Assembly: GCA_022865845.1 (NCBI GenBank)
Contig: JALHUC010000070.1
Coordinates: forward strand, 1 to 13,304
Direction: 5' to 3'
Source: a bacterium
GTDB lineage: Bacteria > BMS3Abin14
DNA length: 13,304 bases
This document shows positions 1 to 7,538 of the stretch, in pieces (position 1 is the stretch's first letter; the number at the start of each line of letters is the position of its first letter). Under the pieces are notes generated by a model. That model did not search any database. It was not told where the DNA came from and worked only from the letters and a program-made list of their open reading frames with translations. The translations under genes and the position numbers were made by a program.

Positions 1-1663
1 CGTCGATGACCACGGGAGCGTTGGCCCTGATAGCCGCCTCCAGAGCGGGCTTGAACCCGTCGGCCGATTCGATCCTGACACCCTCGACCCCGTAGGCCCT
101 GGCCAGGGCAGCGTAGTCGGGGGAGGTGGATTTTCCGTCCTTACTGAAAACGGTGCCGAAGGTGGTTCCAAAGTGGGCCTTTTCCAAACCCGCTATGGTC
201 CCGAAAGCGTCATTATTCATGATGATCCATACAGCGGCAATCCCTTCGGCCCTGGCTGTGGCCAGCATGGCGGGGTTCTGCCCGAAACCGCCATCACCCA
301 CCAGCGCTACTACGACCTTGTCAGGTCGGGCGAGCTTTGCGCCGATGGCTGCCGGGGCGCCGAACCCCATGGTGGCAAGGCCCCCCGTGATCTGGATGCT
401 GCCCGGTTCGTAGATGGGGAACTGCTGACCCACGCCGTTCTTGTTCCACCCCACGTCGGTGGTGATGACGGCATCCCTGGGAAGGACGTCGCGAAGCTCT
501 GCCAGGATCCGCTCCGGCATCATGGGGAAAGCATCACTTTGCTCCATTTCAAGGTTGCTCGCCTTGAACTCCTTCCGCTGCTCAGCGATCTCTTTGACGA
601 GCTGTGGTTTCCGGATCCCCTCCGGGTACATCTCCCGAGCGACGCGATTCAGGACGGACAGGGCCATTTTCAGGTCTGCCACCACCCCGATCTCGACGGG
701 GTAGTTCCGCCCGATCTCGGCAGGTTCGATGTCGATGTGGATGAGCTTCGTCACCGGGATGCTGAAGGTGTACTCTGGGTACCAGGAGCTGGAGTCGGCC
801 TCCTTGAAACGGGCCCCGAGGGCCATGATGGTGTCGGCGTTCCGGCACGAGTCGTTGGTGTACTGCGTTCCCCAGAATCCCGTCATGCCCAGGGTCAGGG
901 GGTGGTCGTCGGGCAGGGCGCCCTTGCCCATAAGGCTGTGGGACACCGGGATATACATGTGATCCACGAACTCGCGCAGCTGGGTCGCCGCGTTGGCCAG
1001 TACGATCCCGCCCCCTACGTAAAGTACGGGACGCTCTGCCTGGGCAAGGTGACGAAGGATCTCTCTGGCCGTCCCTTCATCAATGGACGGTCTGTGAAGC
1101 GTCTTCGCGTTATTCTTGACCCGGTCGAAGAGGGCCACGTCGATCTCTCTTGAAAAGATGTCCATGGGCACGTCCACCAGGACAGGGCCCGGCTGGCCGC
1201 TCTCGGCCAGAGTGAAAGCCCTTTCCATGATCTCCGGCAGGTGCTCAGGCCGCTCCACCCGCCACACCCTCTTGCAGAAGGGACGGTAGATCTCGCACTG
1301 ACTGCCGTCGGAGTGGAGGTTGACCTCCTGGTGGGGGTGCTTCCCGTAGTAGTGGCTTGGAACGTCGCCAGCAATGACCACCATGGGGATGCAGTCAAGC
1401 GCGGCGTTGGCTACTCCGGTCACTGCGTTGGTGAGCCCCGGCCCCAGGTGGGTCAGGAGCACGGCGGCCTTCCCGGTTGCCCTGGCGTAACCATCGGCCG
1501 CATGGGCGGCCACCTGCTCGTGACGAACATTGATGAACCGTATGGAGCTTTTCTCCATTGCGGCGAGGACCGCTATGTTGGTGTGCCCGCAAAGGCCGAA
1601 TATGTGCTTGACCGAGCGGTGCTCCAGGTATTTGACCAATTGACGGGAAACCATGTCTTTCAC
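1..1663 (-). CDS. ThDP-dependent enzyme, acetolactate synthase-like (partial, 3' end off window)
   Basis: A ThDP enzyme of the acetolactate synthase/decarboxylase superfamily; 554 codons are visible and the C-terminus is lost at the left edge. The N-terminal PYR domain carries the activating glutamate in RHEQVAAHAADGYARATG (E49), followed by a GPG motif. The C-terminal PP domain has the ThDP/Mg motif GDGGFGQ (GDG at 456-458) with the paired Asn about 25 residues on (N483-N484), so catalysis is likely intact. The start is GTG at 1663: GGAGG lies 5 bases upstream, whereas the in-frame ATG three codons later is spaced too far. It follows dctM in the same direction across a 55-bp gap filled by an 11-bp repeat, so it is probably the last visible gene of the TRAP operon. 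The segment after the GPG motif (YYGKHPHQEVNLH) differs from the anabolic acetolactate synthases I know, and no regulatory subunit gene is visible, so a catabolic carboligase, lyase or decarboxylase is more likely. The family call is firm; the substrate is unknown. Confidence 0.88.
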   Translation of the reverse strand, partial: MKDMVSRQLVKYLEHRSVKHIFGLCGHTNIAVLAAMEKSSIRFINVRHEQVAAHAADGYARATGKAAVLLTHLGPGLTNAVTGVANAALDCIPMVVIAGDVPSHYYGKHPHQEVNLHSDGSQCEIYRPFCKRVWRVERPEHLPEIMERAFTLAESGQPGPVLVDVPMDIFSREIDVALFDRVKNNAKTLHRPSIDEGTAREILRHLAQAERPVLYVGGGIVLANAATQLREFVDHMYIPVSHSLMGKGALPDDHPLTLGMTGFWGTQYTNDSCRNADTIMALGARFKEADSSSWYPEYTFSIPVTKLIHIDIEPAEIGRNYPVEIGVVADLKMALSVLNRVAREMYPEGIRKPQLVKEIAEQRKEFKASNLEMEQSDAFPMMPERILAELRDVLPRDAVITTDVGWNKNGVGQQFPIYEPGSIQITGGLATMGFGAPAAIGAKLARPDKVVVALVGDGGFGQNPAMLATARAEGIAAVWIIMNNDAFGTIAGLEKAHFGTTFGTVFSKDGKSTSPDYAALARAYGVEGVRIESADGFKPALEAAIRANAPVVID

Positions 1664-1684
1664 GATAACCTCCGCAAATAATGT

Positions 1685-1728
1685 CTTAGAATCCTCTTAG
1701 AATCCCCTTAAAATCCCCTTAAAATCCA
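1685..1728. repeat. Four tandem copies of an 11-bp repeat between dctM and the ThDP gene
   Basis: Four consecutive 11-bp units read on the plus strand as cttagaatcct, cttagaatccc, cttaaaatccc and cttaaaatcca. On the coding (minus) strand this is GGATTTTAAGG-like DNA, repeated at about one helical turn. The dctM stop codon lies inside the copy nearest dctM, and the array ends about 20 bases before the start codon of the ThDP gene. Each unit carries AAGGGG or AAGAGG, which resembles a Shine-Dalgarno core. Such an array can change copy number by slippage, but no function is shown. Confidence 0.85.
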
Positions 1729-2990
1729 AAGTACCTCGGTATCCAGGTCACGGTTGCCGGGACAAAGGTGATAATGATAAGCGCCAGCAGTTCCACCAGG
1801 AAAAACGGCCAGATCTGACGGATCAGACGTCCCAGTCCCACCTCAGCGACAGAATCCACGACGAAAAGGCACAGGCCCATGGGCGGTGTGATCAGGCCGA
1901 TCATCAGGTTAAAGACAACCAGGATGCCGTAATGTGTCGGATCGACTCCCATGGATACGGCGATGGGGTGCAGGATCGGCACCAGGACCAGCATGGCGGC
2001 GATCCCTTCCAGGAACAGGCCGACGACCAGGAACAGGATCATGGAGGAGATCAGGAACATCCATTTTGCGGTCATGAAAATAAGCGCAAAATCGGTAATC
2101 ATATTGGGAACACGGTTATAGGTCATGAGCCAATTCGCGGCTGATACGGCACCGATGACCACCATGATCGTGGCAGTATCACGCATGGAGCGGCCAAAGA
2201 TCTCCGGCAGGTTTTTTATCTTAAGTTCGCGGAATATAAAAATACCCACTACCAGAGCGTAGGCGACAGCAAAACAGGCGGCTTCTGTGGGGGTAACCAC
2301 CCCCATGAGAATACTGCCGACGACGAAAACCGGCATGAAGAGCGGGATAATCCCCTGCGCCAGGGTATTGATCCTGGAGGCTTTGGAAGAATGAGGCGCG
2401 GGCGTCTCATAATGTCCGGCAAAGATCATGACGTAAACGGACAGGAGAACGGCCAGCAGCAGACCGGGGGCGATCCCCCCCAGGAAAAGCCCGGGCACCG
2501 AGACGCCGGTCACAGTCAGGGCATAGATTATCACCGGAATGCTGGGCGGGATGATGGGGCCGATAACAGAAGACGCGGCGGTGACCGCGGCTGAAAAATC
2601 ACGGGGATAGCCGCGTTTTTCCATCTCCGGGATAAAGATCCGGCCGATGGCGGAAGTGTCTGCCACAGCGGATCCTGAAAGACCGGCAAAGATCACCGAG
2701 GCCCAGATATTGACCAGCGCCAATCCGGCACGGAACCGCCCCACCAGCAGTGTGGTAAAATCAATGATGCGGCTGGTGATCCCCGATTCGTTCATCAATT
2801 CACCGGCAAGGATGAACAACGGGATGGCCAGCAGCGGAAAGGAATTCATTCCGCCGTACATCTGGGTGGCAACGATCCGCAGGGTATAGGGGAAGTCGCC
2901 GACCGCCATGAAGTAGAGCAGAGCGGCCAGGATGGAGAAGGCGACAGGCAAGCCGATGACCAGACCAGCCAGCAGGATAATATAGGTCAT
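1719..2990 (-). CDS. dctM: TRAP transporter large permease subunit (DctM family)
   Basis: The 423-residue large membrane subunit of a tripartite ATP-independent periplasmic transporter, the ion-coupled channel in the inner membrane. It is almost entirely hydrophobic, with about a dozen membrane segments. Family hallmarks are clear: SFPLLAIPLFILAGELM near residues 50-66, GLSGSAVADTSAIG near 103-116, the IIPPSIPVIIYA re-entrant segment near 147-158, and a matching second half with LITPPMGLCLF. The length is normal for a stand-alone DctM that is not fused to DctQ. It starts 3 bases after the dctQ stop, with GGTGGA inside the end of dctQ as a ribosome site, so the two subunits are probably translationally coupled. 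Family members move C4-dicarboxylates, sialic acid, sulfonates, keto acids or aromatic acids, and the permease does not reveal which. Confidence 0.95.
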   Translation of the reverse strand: MTYIILLAGLVIGLPVAFSILAALLYFMAVGDFPYTLRIVATQMYGGMNSFPLLAIPLFILAGELMNESGITSRIIDFTTLLVGRFRAGLALVNIWASVIFAGLSGSAVADTSAIGRIFIPEMEKRGYPRDFSAAVTAASSVIGPIIPPSIPVIIYALTVTGVSVPGLFLGGIAPGLLLAVLLSVYVMIFAGHYETPAPHSSKASRINTLAQGIIPLFMPVFVVGSILMGVVTPTEAACFAVAYALVVGIFIFRELKIKNLPEIFGRSMRDTATIMVVIGAVSAANWLMTYNRVPNMITDFALIFMTAKWMFLISSMILFLVVGLFLEGIAAMLVLVPILHPIAVSMGVDPTHYGILVVFNLMIGLITPPMGLCLFVVDSVAEVGLGRLIRQIWPFFLVELLALIIITFVPATVTWIPRYFGF

Positions 2991-2993
2991 GAT

Positions 2994-3569
2994 CTAACTA
3001 TCCACCGGTTGGGCCTCTGGTTCCACGGTCATCCACGCCCTGTCGATCACGCGTTGCAGCAGTTTTAATAGCGCTGCGACAGACAGCATCACCCCGCCGA
3101 GGATCATGGCTGCCTGGTAAGGGTAGTAATGACCCAGCCAGATCGTCCAGTCCCAACCTGTGACTGCCCTCAGGTCTTTGGCCAGACCGATGAGAGCGGA
3201 CGCTTCCATGCCGCCCCGTTTGAGGACGAACTGCCAGCCGGACCAGGCCATGAGACCGCCGATCCCCACCATGATGAGATCCACCAGCATATAAAGCTTT
3301 TGCGTAGAGGCACGGGATAAAAATCCGACCAGAATTGTGAAACGGATGTGACGGTCCTGCATGTACGCATAGGCCGCACCGAACATGAATCCATAGACTG
3401 CGATTAAGGTGGGCAGCTCCTCACCCCACTCAAGCGACTTGCCGAAGGTGTATCGGCGCAGCGAATTGAAAAGGATGATCGCGAAGAGTGCCATCATGGA
3501 AAGGGATGCACCGCCGGCAAACAGACCTGTGAAAAACCGTGAAACTTTCTGAACAGCTGACCGGTACAT
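2994..3569 (-). CDS. dctQ: TRAP transporter small permease subunit (DctQ family)
   Basis: The 191-residue small membrane subunit that forms the permease with DctM and helps dock the loaded binding protein. Four hydrophobic segments are visible, near residues 15-35, 50-70, 90-110 and 148-168. The diagnostic DctQ stretch WGEELPTLIAVYGFMFGAAY is followed by the conserved Arg-His of MQDRHIRF. The ATG at 3569 is preceded by GGTGG at good spacing. It is separated from dctP by 111 bp that contain a strong hairpin, and it abuts dctM, giving the standard P-Q-M order. The C-terminal tail is hydrophilic and should face the cytoplasm. Confidence 0.94.
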   Translation of the reverse strand: MYRSAVQKVSRFFTGLFAGGASLSMMALFAIILFNSLRRYTFGKSLEWGEELPTLIAVYGFMFGAAYAYMQDRHIRFTILVGFLSRASTQKLYMLVDLIMVGIGGLMAWSGWQFVLKRGGMEASALIGLAKDLRAVTGWDWTIWLGHYYPYQAAMILGGVMLSVAALLKLLQRVIDRAWMTVEPEAQPVDS

Positions 3570-3630
3570 GTTCCACCTTTTGAACTCTTTATATCAGCCC
3601 GGAATTGACGCCCGGAAGGTTATGACAATA

Positions 3631-3661
3631 CATCCCCGGGCGGGATTCCCACCCGGGGATG
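3631..3661 (-). promoter_or_regulatory. Strong hairpin between dctP and dctQ
   Basis: A perfect 10-bp GC-rich inverted repeat, catccccggg at 3631-3640 and cccggggatg at 3652-3661, with an 11-base loop. It starts about 20 bases after the dctP stop. On the transcribed (minus) strand the stem is followed by TATTGTCAT, which is not a clean U-tract, so it is better read as an mRNA-stabilising or partial-termination hairpin than as a full terminator. It would allow the binding protein to be made in excess over the permease subunits, a common arrangement in binding-protein transport operons. Confidence 0.7.
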
Positions 3662-3680
3662 CTTTTATGTGTGAAAGGGG

Positions 3681-4712
3681 TTACTGGTTTTTGGACGCTT
3701 CGCCGACAGCCTTGTCCAGTTTATCGATCCAGCCGGCATCGCTGCCCAGCTCTCCGCGCAGCCACTTAACCACAGCCGGCTGAGCGGCATCTTTAAATTT
3801 CTTCAAATCATCCGCAGACGGTGAATAGACCTGCATCCCTTCAGCAACGACCTTGGTCACACCTTCAGCGGTGTTAAACTGCTGAATGGCACGCCCCATG
3901 AGACCGGCAGTGCGCGCAGCCTTCTTGATCAGGGCCTGATCTTTTGCCGAGAGGGACTTGAAGAATTCATCGTTGATGAGGATAAAATCGACAGCGTAAA
4001 CGTGTCCATCCAAAGTCATGTACTTCTGCAGCTTGTGGAGCTGGTTGTTGTAGATGACGCCAACCGGGTTCTCCTGGCCATCAACGACACCGGTTGCCAG
4101 GGCGTTGGGAAGCTCTGACCAGGCGATGGGTGCCGGCTCACCACCCAGACCCTTGACCATCTCCACGTACAGCGGGATGGGCTGAACACGGAATTTCAAA
4201 CCTTTCATATCGGCAGGCGTCCTGATCTCCCGCTTGCCGTTGGTGAAGTTGCGGTATCCGGTCTCACCGTAGGCGAGGGTGCGCAGTCCTGACTTTTTCA
4301 GGCAGAAGTCGGCCAGTTCCTTGCCGAAGGGACCATCCATCACATCCCAGGCGATGGGTGCCGATGGAAAGGTGTAGGGAATGTTGAGGACGTCCGCAGC
4401 TTTGCAGATCTTCGCCATGGCGCCTGAAACCAGCGCCATTTGAAGGGTGCCTTCCTGCATCTGCTGCACCAGGGCGTTTTCATCACCGAGGGCCTTTGCG
4501 GGGAAGAGTTCGACCTTCATGTCGCTCTCACCTTCAACGATATTCTTGAAGATCAAACTGGCGGCGCCCTTCTTAGAGGACTGCCACTCGGCCGGATCTA
4601 CGTGGGCCAGTTTGATCGTCGTCGCCGCCATGGCAGCTGCCGGCACGAGTACCAGCGCGGCTACCGCCACGAGGCACGTGAACTTCGTCATCTTCCTGAA
4701 TATACCTTCCAT
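3681..4712 (-). CDS. dctP: TRAP transporter periplasmic solute-binding protein (DctP family)
   Basis: A 343-residue periplasmic binding protein that captures the substrate and delivers it to DctQM. The start is placed at 4712 because AAAGGAGG stands 5 bases before that ATG; the frame stays open upstream to another ATG at 4775 without such a site. Residues 1-29 form a Sec signal peptide: basic Arg-Lys near the start, a Val/Ala/Leu core and cleavage after AMA. The mature protein starts TTIKLAHVDPAEWQSSKKGA, typical of the family. The conserved carboxylate-pairing arginine is in LKFRVQPIP (R175), and the following SELPNALATGVVDGQENP block ends in the usual Asn (N215). An anionic (carboxylate or sulfonate) ligand is therefore expected. 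It is the first gene of the operon, behind a candidate promoter at 4920-4948 and a leader of about 200 bases. Confidence 0.95.
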   Translation of the reverse strand: MEGIFRKMTKFTCLVAVAALVLVPAAAMAATTIKLAHVDPAEWQSSKKGAASLIFKNIVEGESDMKVELFPAKALGDENALVQQMQEGTLQMALVSGAMAKICKAADVLNIPYTFPSAPIAWDVMDGPFGKELADFCLKKSGLRTLAYGETGYRNFTNGKREIRTPADMKGLKFRVQPIPLYVEMVKGLGGEPAPIAWSELPNALATGVVDGQENPVGVIYNNQLHKLQKYMTLDGHVYAVDFILINDEFFKSLSAKDQALIKKAARTAGLMGRAIQQFNTAEGVTKVVAEGMQVYSPSADDLKKFKDAAQPAVVKWLRGELGSDAGWIDKLDKAVGEASKNQ

Positions 4713-4775
4713 CTCTTCCTCCTTTAACCATTTACACGGTAATGAGAGAGGCCCACGGGGGTCCCGGTCATCCAT

Positions 4776-4788
4776 GCCGGGTCCCGGC
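4776..4788. promoter_or_regulatory. GC-rich perfect palindrome in the dctP leader
   Basis: gccggg-t-cccggc is a 13-bp palindrome about 65 bases before the dctP start codon. A related half-site (gtcccgg) lies just downstream at 4761-4767. It is placed inside the predicted untranslated leader, so it could be an operator or a small RNA hairpin. No regulator can be assigned to it. Confidence 0.35.
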
Positions 4789-4859
4789 CACTGTCAAAAT
4801 CAGTCAAATACCTTGTCGTCAAAAGGCCATGCAGCACTGAGACAAATTCGACTCAATGG

Positions 4860-4877
4860 GGAACAGAATTGGATTCC
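4860..4877. promoter_or_regulatory. Possible IclR-type operator
   Basis: ggaacagaattggattcc has palindromic outer arms (GGAA/TTCC) and an AATT core; the remaining positions do not match. It lies about 40 bases downstream of the predicted dctP transcription start, where a repressor could act. The pattern resembles the TGGAAAT-N-ATTTCCA sites known for IclR proteins, and an IclR gene ends the divergent operon. This is suggestive only. Confidence 0.2.
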
Positions 4878-4919
4878 TAGCTATCATATCCTACTCAGTA
4901 GAACACAATGTTTAATATT

Positions 4920-4948
4920 AGAATAAAAGGCATCGGTGTTTTTGTCAA
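4920..4948 (-). promoter_or_regulatory. Candidate sigma70 promoter for the dctP operon
   Basis: On the minus strand a perfect -35 box TTGACA (4943-4948) is followed by a 17-base spacer and the -10 box TATTCT (4920-4925, four of six consensus positions). The DNA just downstream is A/T-rich. Transcription would begin near 4913, giving a leader of about 200 bases before dctP. Confidence 0.6.
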
Positions 4949-5044
4949 ACGATATTTTATTCCGGGTAATGGGATTAACACAGGTTGTTACTACATATGC
5001 CATACTCATCAACAGGGGATCAATTACCTGTTTCCACCGTGCTG

Positions 5045-5317
5045 TCATGGTCCCGCATAGAACGCCTTTATTATCAGCAACACTGAAATTGTTAAAAGGA
5101 TAGCATATATGAACAGGAAATAGTGCCGCTGCCGCGTGATGTGAGTCATCCATGCTCCGAGAAAAACACCCACCGGGAATCCGCCTTTGTGCATGCCCCT
5201 GAGCAGCAGGCTGAATCTGATCCAGGACAAGCCTGCCCAGCTGTAATTGCCCAGAAAATAAATCATCGTATATGCGCACTCCAGGGGATCAGGGGAACCA
5301 GGGATGACATGGACCGT
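5045..5317 (-). pseudogene. Decayed C-terminal fragment of a TauE/SafE-like membrane permease
   Basis: An open frame of 90 codons runs from a stop at 5318-5320 to a stop at 5045. There is no convincing start: the first ATG (5266) has no ribosome site. The translation is strongly hydrophobic and reads like the last two membrane segments of a TauE/SafE-type permease: a segment starting TMIYFLGNYSWAGL, then GGFPVGVFLGAWMTHITRQRH (a G-x-x-x-G-x-W/L loop), then FLFIYAILLTISVLLIIKAF. Intact members are about 250-300 residues, so only the C-terminal third survives. It lies in the divergent gap between the two catabolic units and may be a relic of an anion (for example sulfite) exporter. The family assignment is by pattern and is tentative; a short real membrane protein is the alternative. 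Confidence 0.42.
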
Positions 5318-5608
5318 TCATTTTCAGTATGAATCGTGAAAGTCTTATTGTCCTACTGAAGGGAACGTGGTACTATTATTAACATATATGGCTCCCGGTC
5401 TTCCTGTCAATTTATATCCGGGCAGCCGCTCCCCTTTATCCGCCGCCCGGACAGAAAGACATGTGCCAGGTGAACGGCTTGTCTACCGCATGAAAAAATA
5501 TGATAATGTCACCGGCGTCCTCACCTAATTGGCTACAGTTATCAAGCGGCGCCTGCCTAAATTAATAAAGCCCGGGAAGAATACCATCAGCTTTCACGGA
5601 GGAACATT
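5318..5608. other. Intergenic DNA upstream of the dehydrogenase operon
   Basis: No gene is seen here. The stretch contains a weak inverted repeat (tccgggc at 5417-5423 with gcccgga at 5445-5451, 21-base loop) and the candidate promoter at 5479-5507. It ends in a strong ribosome site, ACGGAGGAACATT, just before the dehydrogenase start codon. Confidence 0.5.
5479..5507 (+). promoter_or_regulatory. Candidate sigma70 promoter for the adh-lyase-iclR operon
   Basis: The -35 box TTGTCT (5479-5484) is separated by 17 bases from the -10 box GATAAT (5502-5507). Matches to consensus are four and five of six. Transcription would start near 5514, about 95 bases before the dehydrogenase ATG at 5609. Confidence 0.5.
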
Positions 5609-6592
5609 ATGAGAGCAGCAGTGCTTGACCAGACAGCAAAGCTGGCTATTCGTGATCTGCCAGATCCCGTACCAGGACCCGGAGAAGTGGTCATCGCCGT
5701 GTCCCTGGCGGGCGTCTGCGGTTCGGACTACTCGCTGTATCACGGGAAGTTCGGCGTTCCCCTCCCCGTAGTACCTGGCCATGAGGGGATGGGGACCGTC
5801 ACAGAGGTCGGTCACGGGGTATCGAATGTGACTGTGGGACAAAGGGTCGTGATCCAGCCCAACTTCGCCTGCTGGGATTGTGATCTTTGCGGCACCGGGA
5901 TGGATAACATCTGTTCTGAAAAGGTGCGCCTCGGGATCGACGTCAACGGCGTGTTCGCCCAGTACGTCAAGGTCCCTTCCAGGTATGTATGGCCTGTTCC
6001 TGAGGGTCTCGATGACCGGACCGCGGTGCTTACGGAACCGCTGGCCGTCGCTGCCCACGGCGTGAAGGTGCTGCCCCCGGCCGAGGGGGACCGGGTCCTT
6101 ATCATCGGCGCCGGGGTCATCGGCCTTATGACGCTCCTGCTCGCCAAACTCAACGGAGCGAATGTGACCGTTTTGGACCTTCTGACCGAGCACATGTCGC
6201 TGGCGGAGAAAATGGGGGCCGACAGCGCCTTTCGGGTCGGGGGTGATAAAAAGCCGGATCCGTCCTCCTTCGACCTGATCTATGAGACCAGCGGGGCGCC
6301 GTCGGGCCTTTCGGATGCCATTGGACTTGCCGCCCCGGGGGGAAGAATAGCACTGCAGGGCCTTCCAGGCACCGAGCACCCCGTCTCCACCACCCAGATC
6401 GTCCGCAAGGAGCTTACTGTTATGGGCTCCATGATCTACACTGACGAATTTCCAGGTGTCCTTGAGCTTCTGCGGAGCGGTCGAATTGACCCCAGACCTC
6501 TTATCTCAGACTTGATCGGACTTGATGACCTGGACCATGTCATAAAGAACTTCAACGCACCGGACCGGTTCAAGGTCCTGGTCTCCTTTTGA
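5609..6592 (+). CDS. Zinc-dependent medium-chain alcohol/polyol dehydrogenase
   Basis: A 327-residue member of the medium-chain dehydrogenase family, which oxidises a secondary alcohol or hydroxy acid to the keto form. Catalytic zinc ligands are C37 (GVCGSD), H58-E59 (GHEGMG) and E143 (LTEPLA). The structural zinc lobe has its four cysteines in CWDCDLCGTGMDNIC (C88, C91, C94, C102). The Rossmann motif GAGVIG is at 167-172, and an aspartate at the end of the second strand (TVLD, D190) points to NAD rather than NADP. It is slightly shorter than the 340-350 usual for threonine, sorbitol or galactitol-phosphate dehydrogenases. The ATG has GGAGG 6 bases upstream. It is first in an operon with the lyase, which starts 13 bases later. 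The substrate is unknown; a hydroxy acid product or precursor of the ThDP enzyme or lyase is a reasonable guess from context. Confidence 0.92.
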   Translation: MRAAVLDQTAKLAIRDLPDPVPGPGEVVIAVSLAGVCGSDYSLYHGKFGVPLPVVPGHEGMGTVTEVGHGVSNVTVGQRVVIQPNFACWDCDLCGTGMDNICSEKVRLGIDVNGVFAQYVKVPSRYVWPVPEGLDDRTAVLTEPLAVAAHGVKVLPPAEGDRVLIIGAGVIGLMTLLLAKLNGANVTVLDLLTEHMSLAEKMGADSAFRVGGDKKPDPSSFDLIYETSGAPSGLSDAIGLAAPGGRIALQGLPGTEHPVSTTQIVRKELTVMGSMIYTDEFPGVLELLRSGRIDPRPLISDLIGLDDLDHVIKNFNAPDRFKVLVSF

Positions 6593-6605
6593 AGGACTCG
6601 GCACT

Positions 6606-7538
6606 GTGATACCCGGTGACAATAATAAAGAGAGACGAGCCCCGGAACTGCTCCTCGAGGACGAGGCACTTCGGGACGGCCTTCAGATGGAGTCCGAGAT
6701 CTTCAGTCTCGAAGAGAAACTGCAACTGTTCCGCCTCCTGGAAGGGTCAGGGATCAGGCGGATCCAGGTGGGTTCCTTCGTCCATCCCAGGATCGTGCCA
6801 CAGATGGCCGACACCGACGAACTGATCCGGAATATCGGAGAAACAAAAGGAACTGTACTAACAGCACTGGTCCTTAACGAAAAGGGGCTGGAGCGGGCCC
6901 TGGCCTGCGGCTTAAAACATCTCAGCATGTCCGTCTCAGCCAGCGACACACACAGCCGCAAGAACGCCGGGATGTCGGCTGTCGAGGCCCTGGACTCCAT
7001 GACACGGCTCATCGCCATAGCCGCCGGGGAAGGTGTGCAGGTAAGGGCGGGTTTCCAGTGCAGTTTCGGCTGTGTTTATGAGGGAGCCGTTAAGCCGGAC
7101 ACAGTCATCCGCGGCATAACCCGCATGACCCAGGCCGGGGCTTCTGAAGTCAATCTGGCGGATACCACCGGAATGGCATCACCCTACTCCGTGAGCAGCC
7201 TCGCCGAGCGCGCCGCCATGGAACTCCCGGGTGTCCGTGTATCCCTTCACCTTCACGATACCACAGGCCTTGGGCTGGCCAACATGTTCGCCGGTTACGA
7301 GGCAGGCGTTCGCATTTTTGACGTTGCGGCTGGCGGTCTTGGAGGCTGTCCTTTCGTGAAGGGAGCTGCGGGAAACGTTCCTGCGGAGGATGCGGTGAAC
7401 ATGTTCGAATCCATGGGCGTGGATACGGGGGTCGATCTGGACGCCCTATGCGGCGCTGTGGGCTTCCTGGAGTCCAGGCTCGGCCGCGCCTTGCCGGGGC
7501 GCATGAGCAGAATACTAAAAGGGGCCATGTGTGGCTGA
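6606..7538 (+). CDS. HMG-CoA lyase-like DRE-TIM aldolase
   Basis: A 310-residue TIM-barrel lyase of the hydroxymethylglutaryl-CoA lyase family. Authentic members split HMG-CoA into acetoacetate and acetyl-CoA. Signature residues are present: RDGLQ (R23, D24), SFVHPRIVPQMAD (57-69), the metal-binding histidines in LHLHDTTG (H215, H217) and the catalytic cysteine loop GGLGGCPFVKGAAGN (C248, N257). One key site differs: where the human enzyme has an active-site Glu just before the SFV motif, this protein has Gln (RIQVGSFV, Q54). The start is GTG at 6606 with AAGGA nine bases upstream. The gene overlaps the regulator by 8 bp. No CoA-transferase or CoA-ligase is visible in the window to supply a thioester substrate. 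A different hydroxyacyl-CoA or hydroxy-acid substrate is therefore possible. Confidence 0.85.
   Translation: MIPGDNNKERRAPELLLEDEALRDGLQMESEIFSLEEKLQLFRLLEGSGIRRIQVGSFVHPRIVPQMADTDELIRNIGETKGTVLTALVLNEKGLERALACGLKHLSMSVSASDTHSRKNAGMSAVEALDSMTRLIAIAAGEGVQVRAGFQCSFGCVYEGAVKPDTVIRGITRMTQAGASEVNLADTTGMASPYSVSSLAERAAMELPGVRVSLHLHDTTGLGLANMFAGYEAGVRIFDVAAGGLGGCPFVKGAAGNVPAEDAVNMFESMGVDTGVDLDALCGAVGFLESRLGRALPGRMSRILKGAMCG

Noticed and set aside
173..1153. Long plus-strand open frame of 326 codons
   Set aside because: It lies opposite the ThDP gene, whose motifs are intact; the translation shows no domain and is a high-G+C shadow.
1..1663. ThDP gene as sulfoacetaldehyde acetyltransferase (Xsc)
   Set aside because: The N-terminal segment GLCGHTNIAVL and the HPHQEVNLH block do not match the Xsc pattern I know; no phosphotransacetylase is visible.
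4713..4775. Extended dctP start 21 codons upstream
   Set aside because: The extension would put charged residues ahead of the signal peptide and has no ribosome site, whereas 4712 has a perfect one.
5594..6379. Minus-strand frame of 261 codons
   Set aside because: Antisense shadow of the zinc dehydrogenase; no recognisable protein features.
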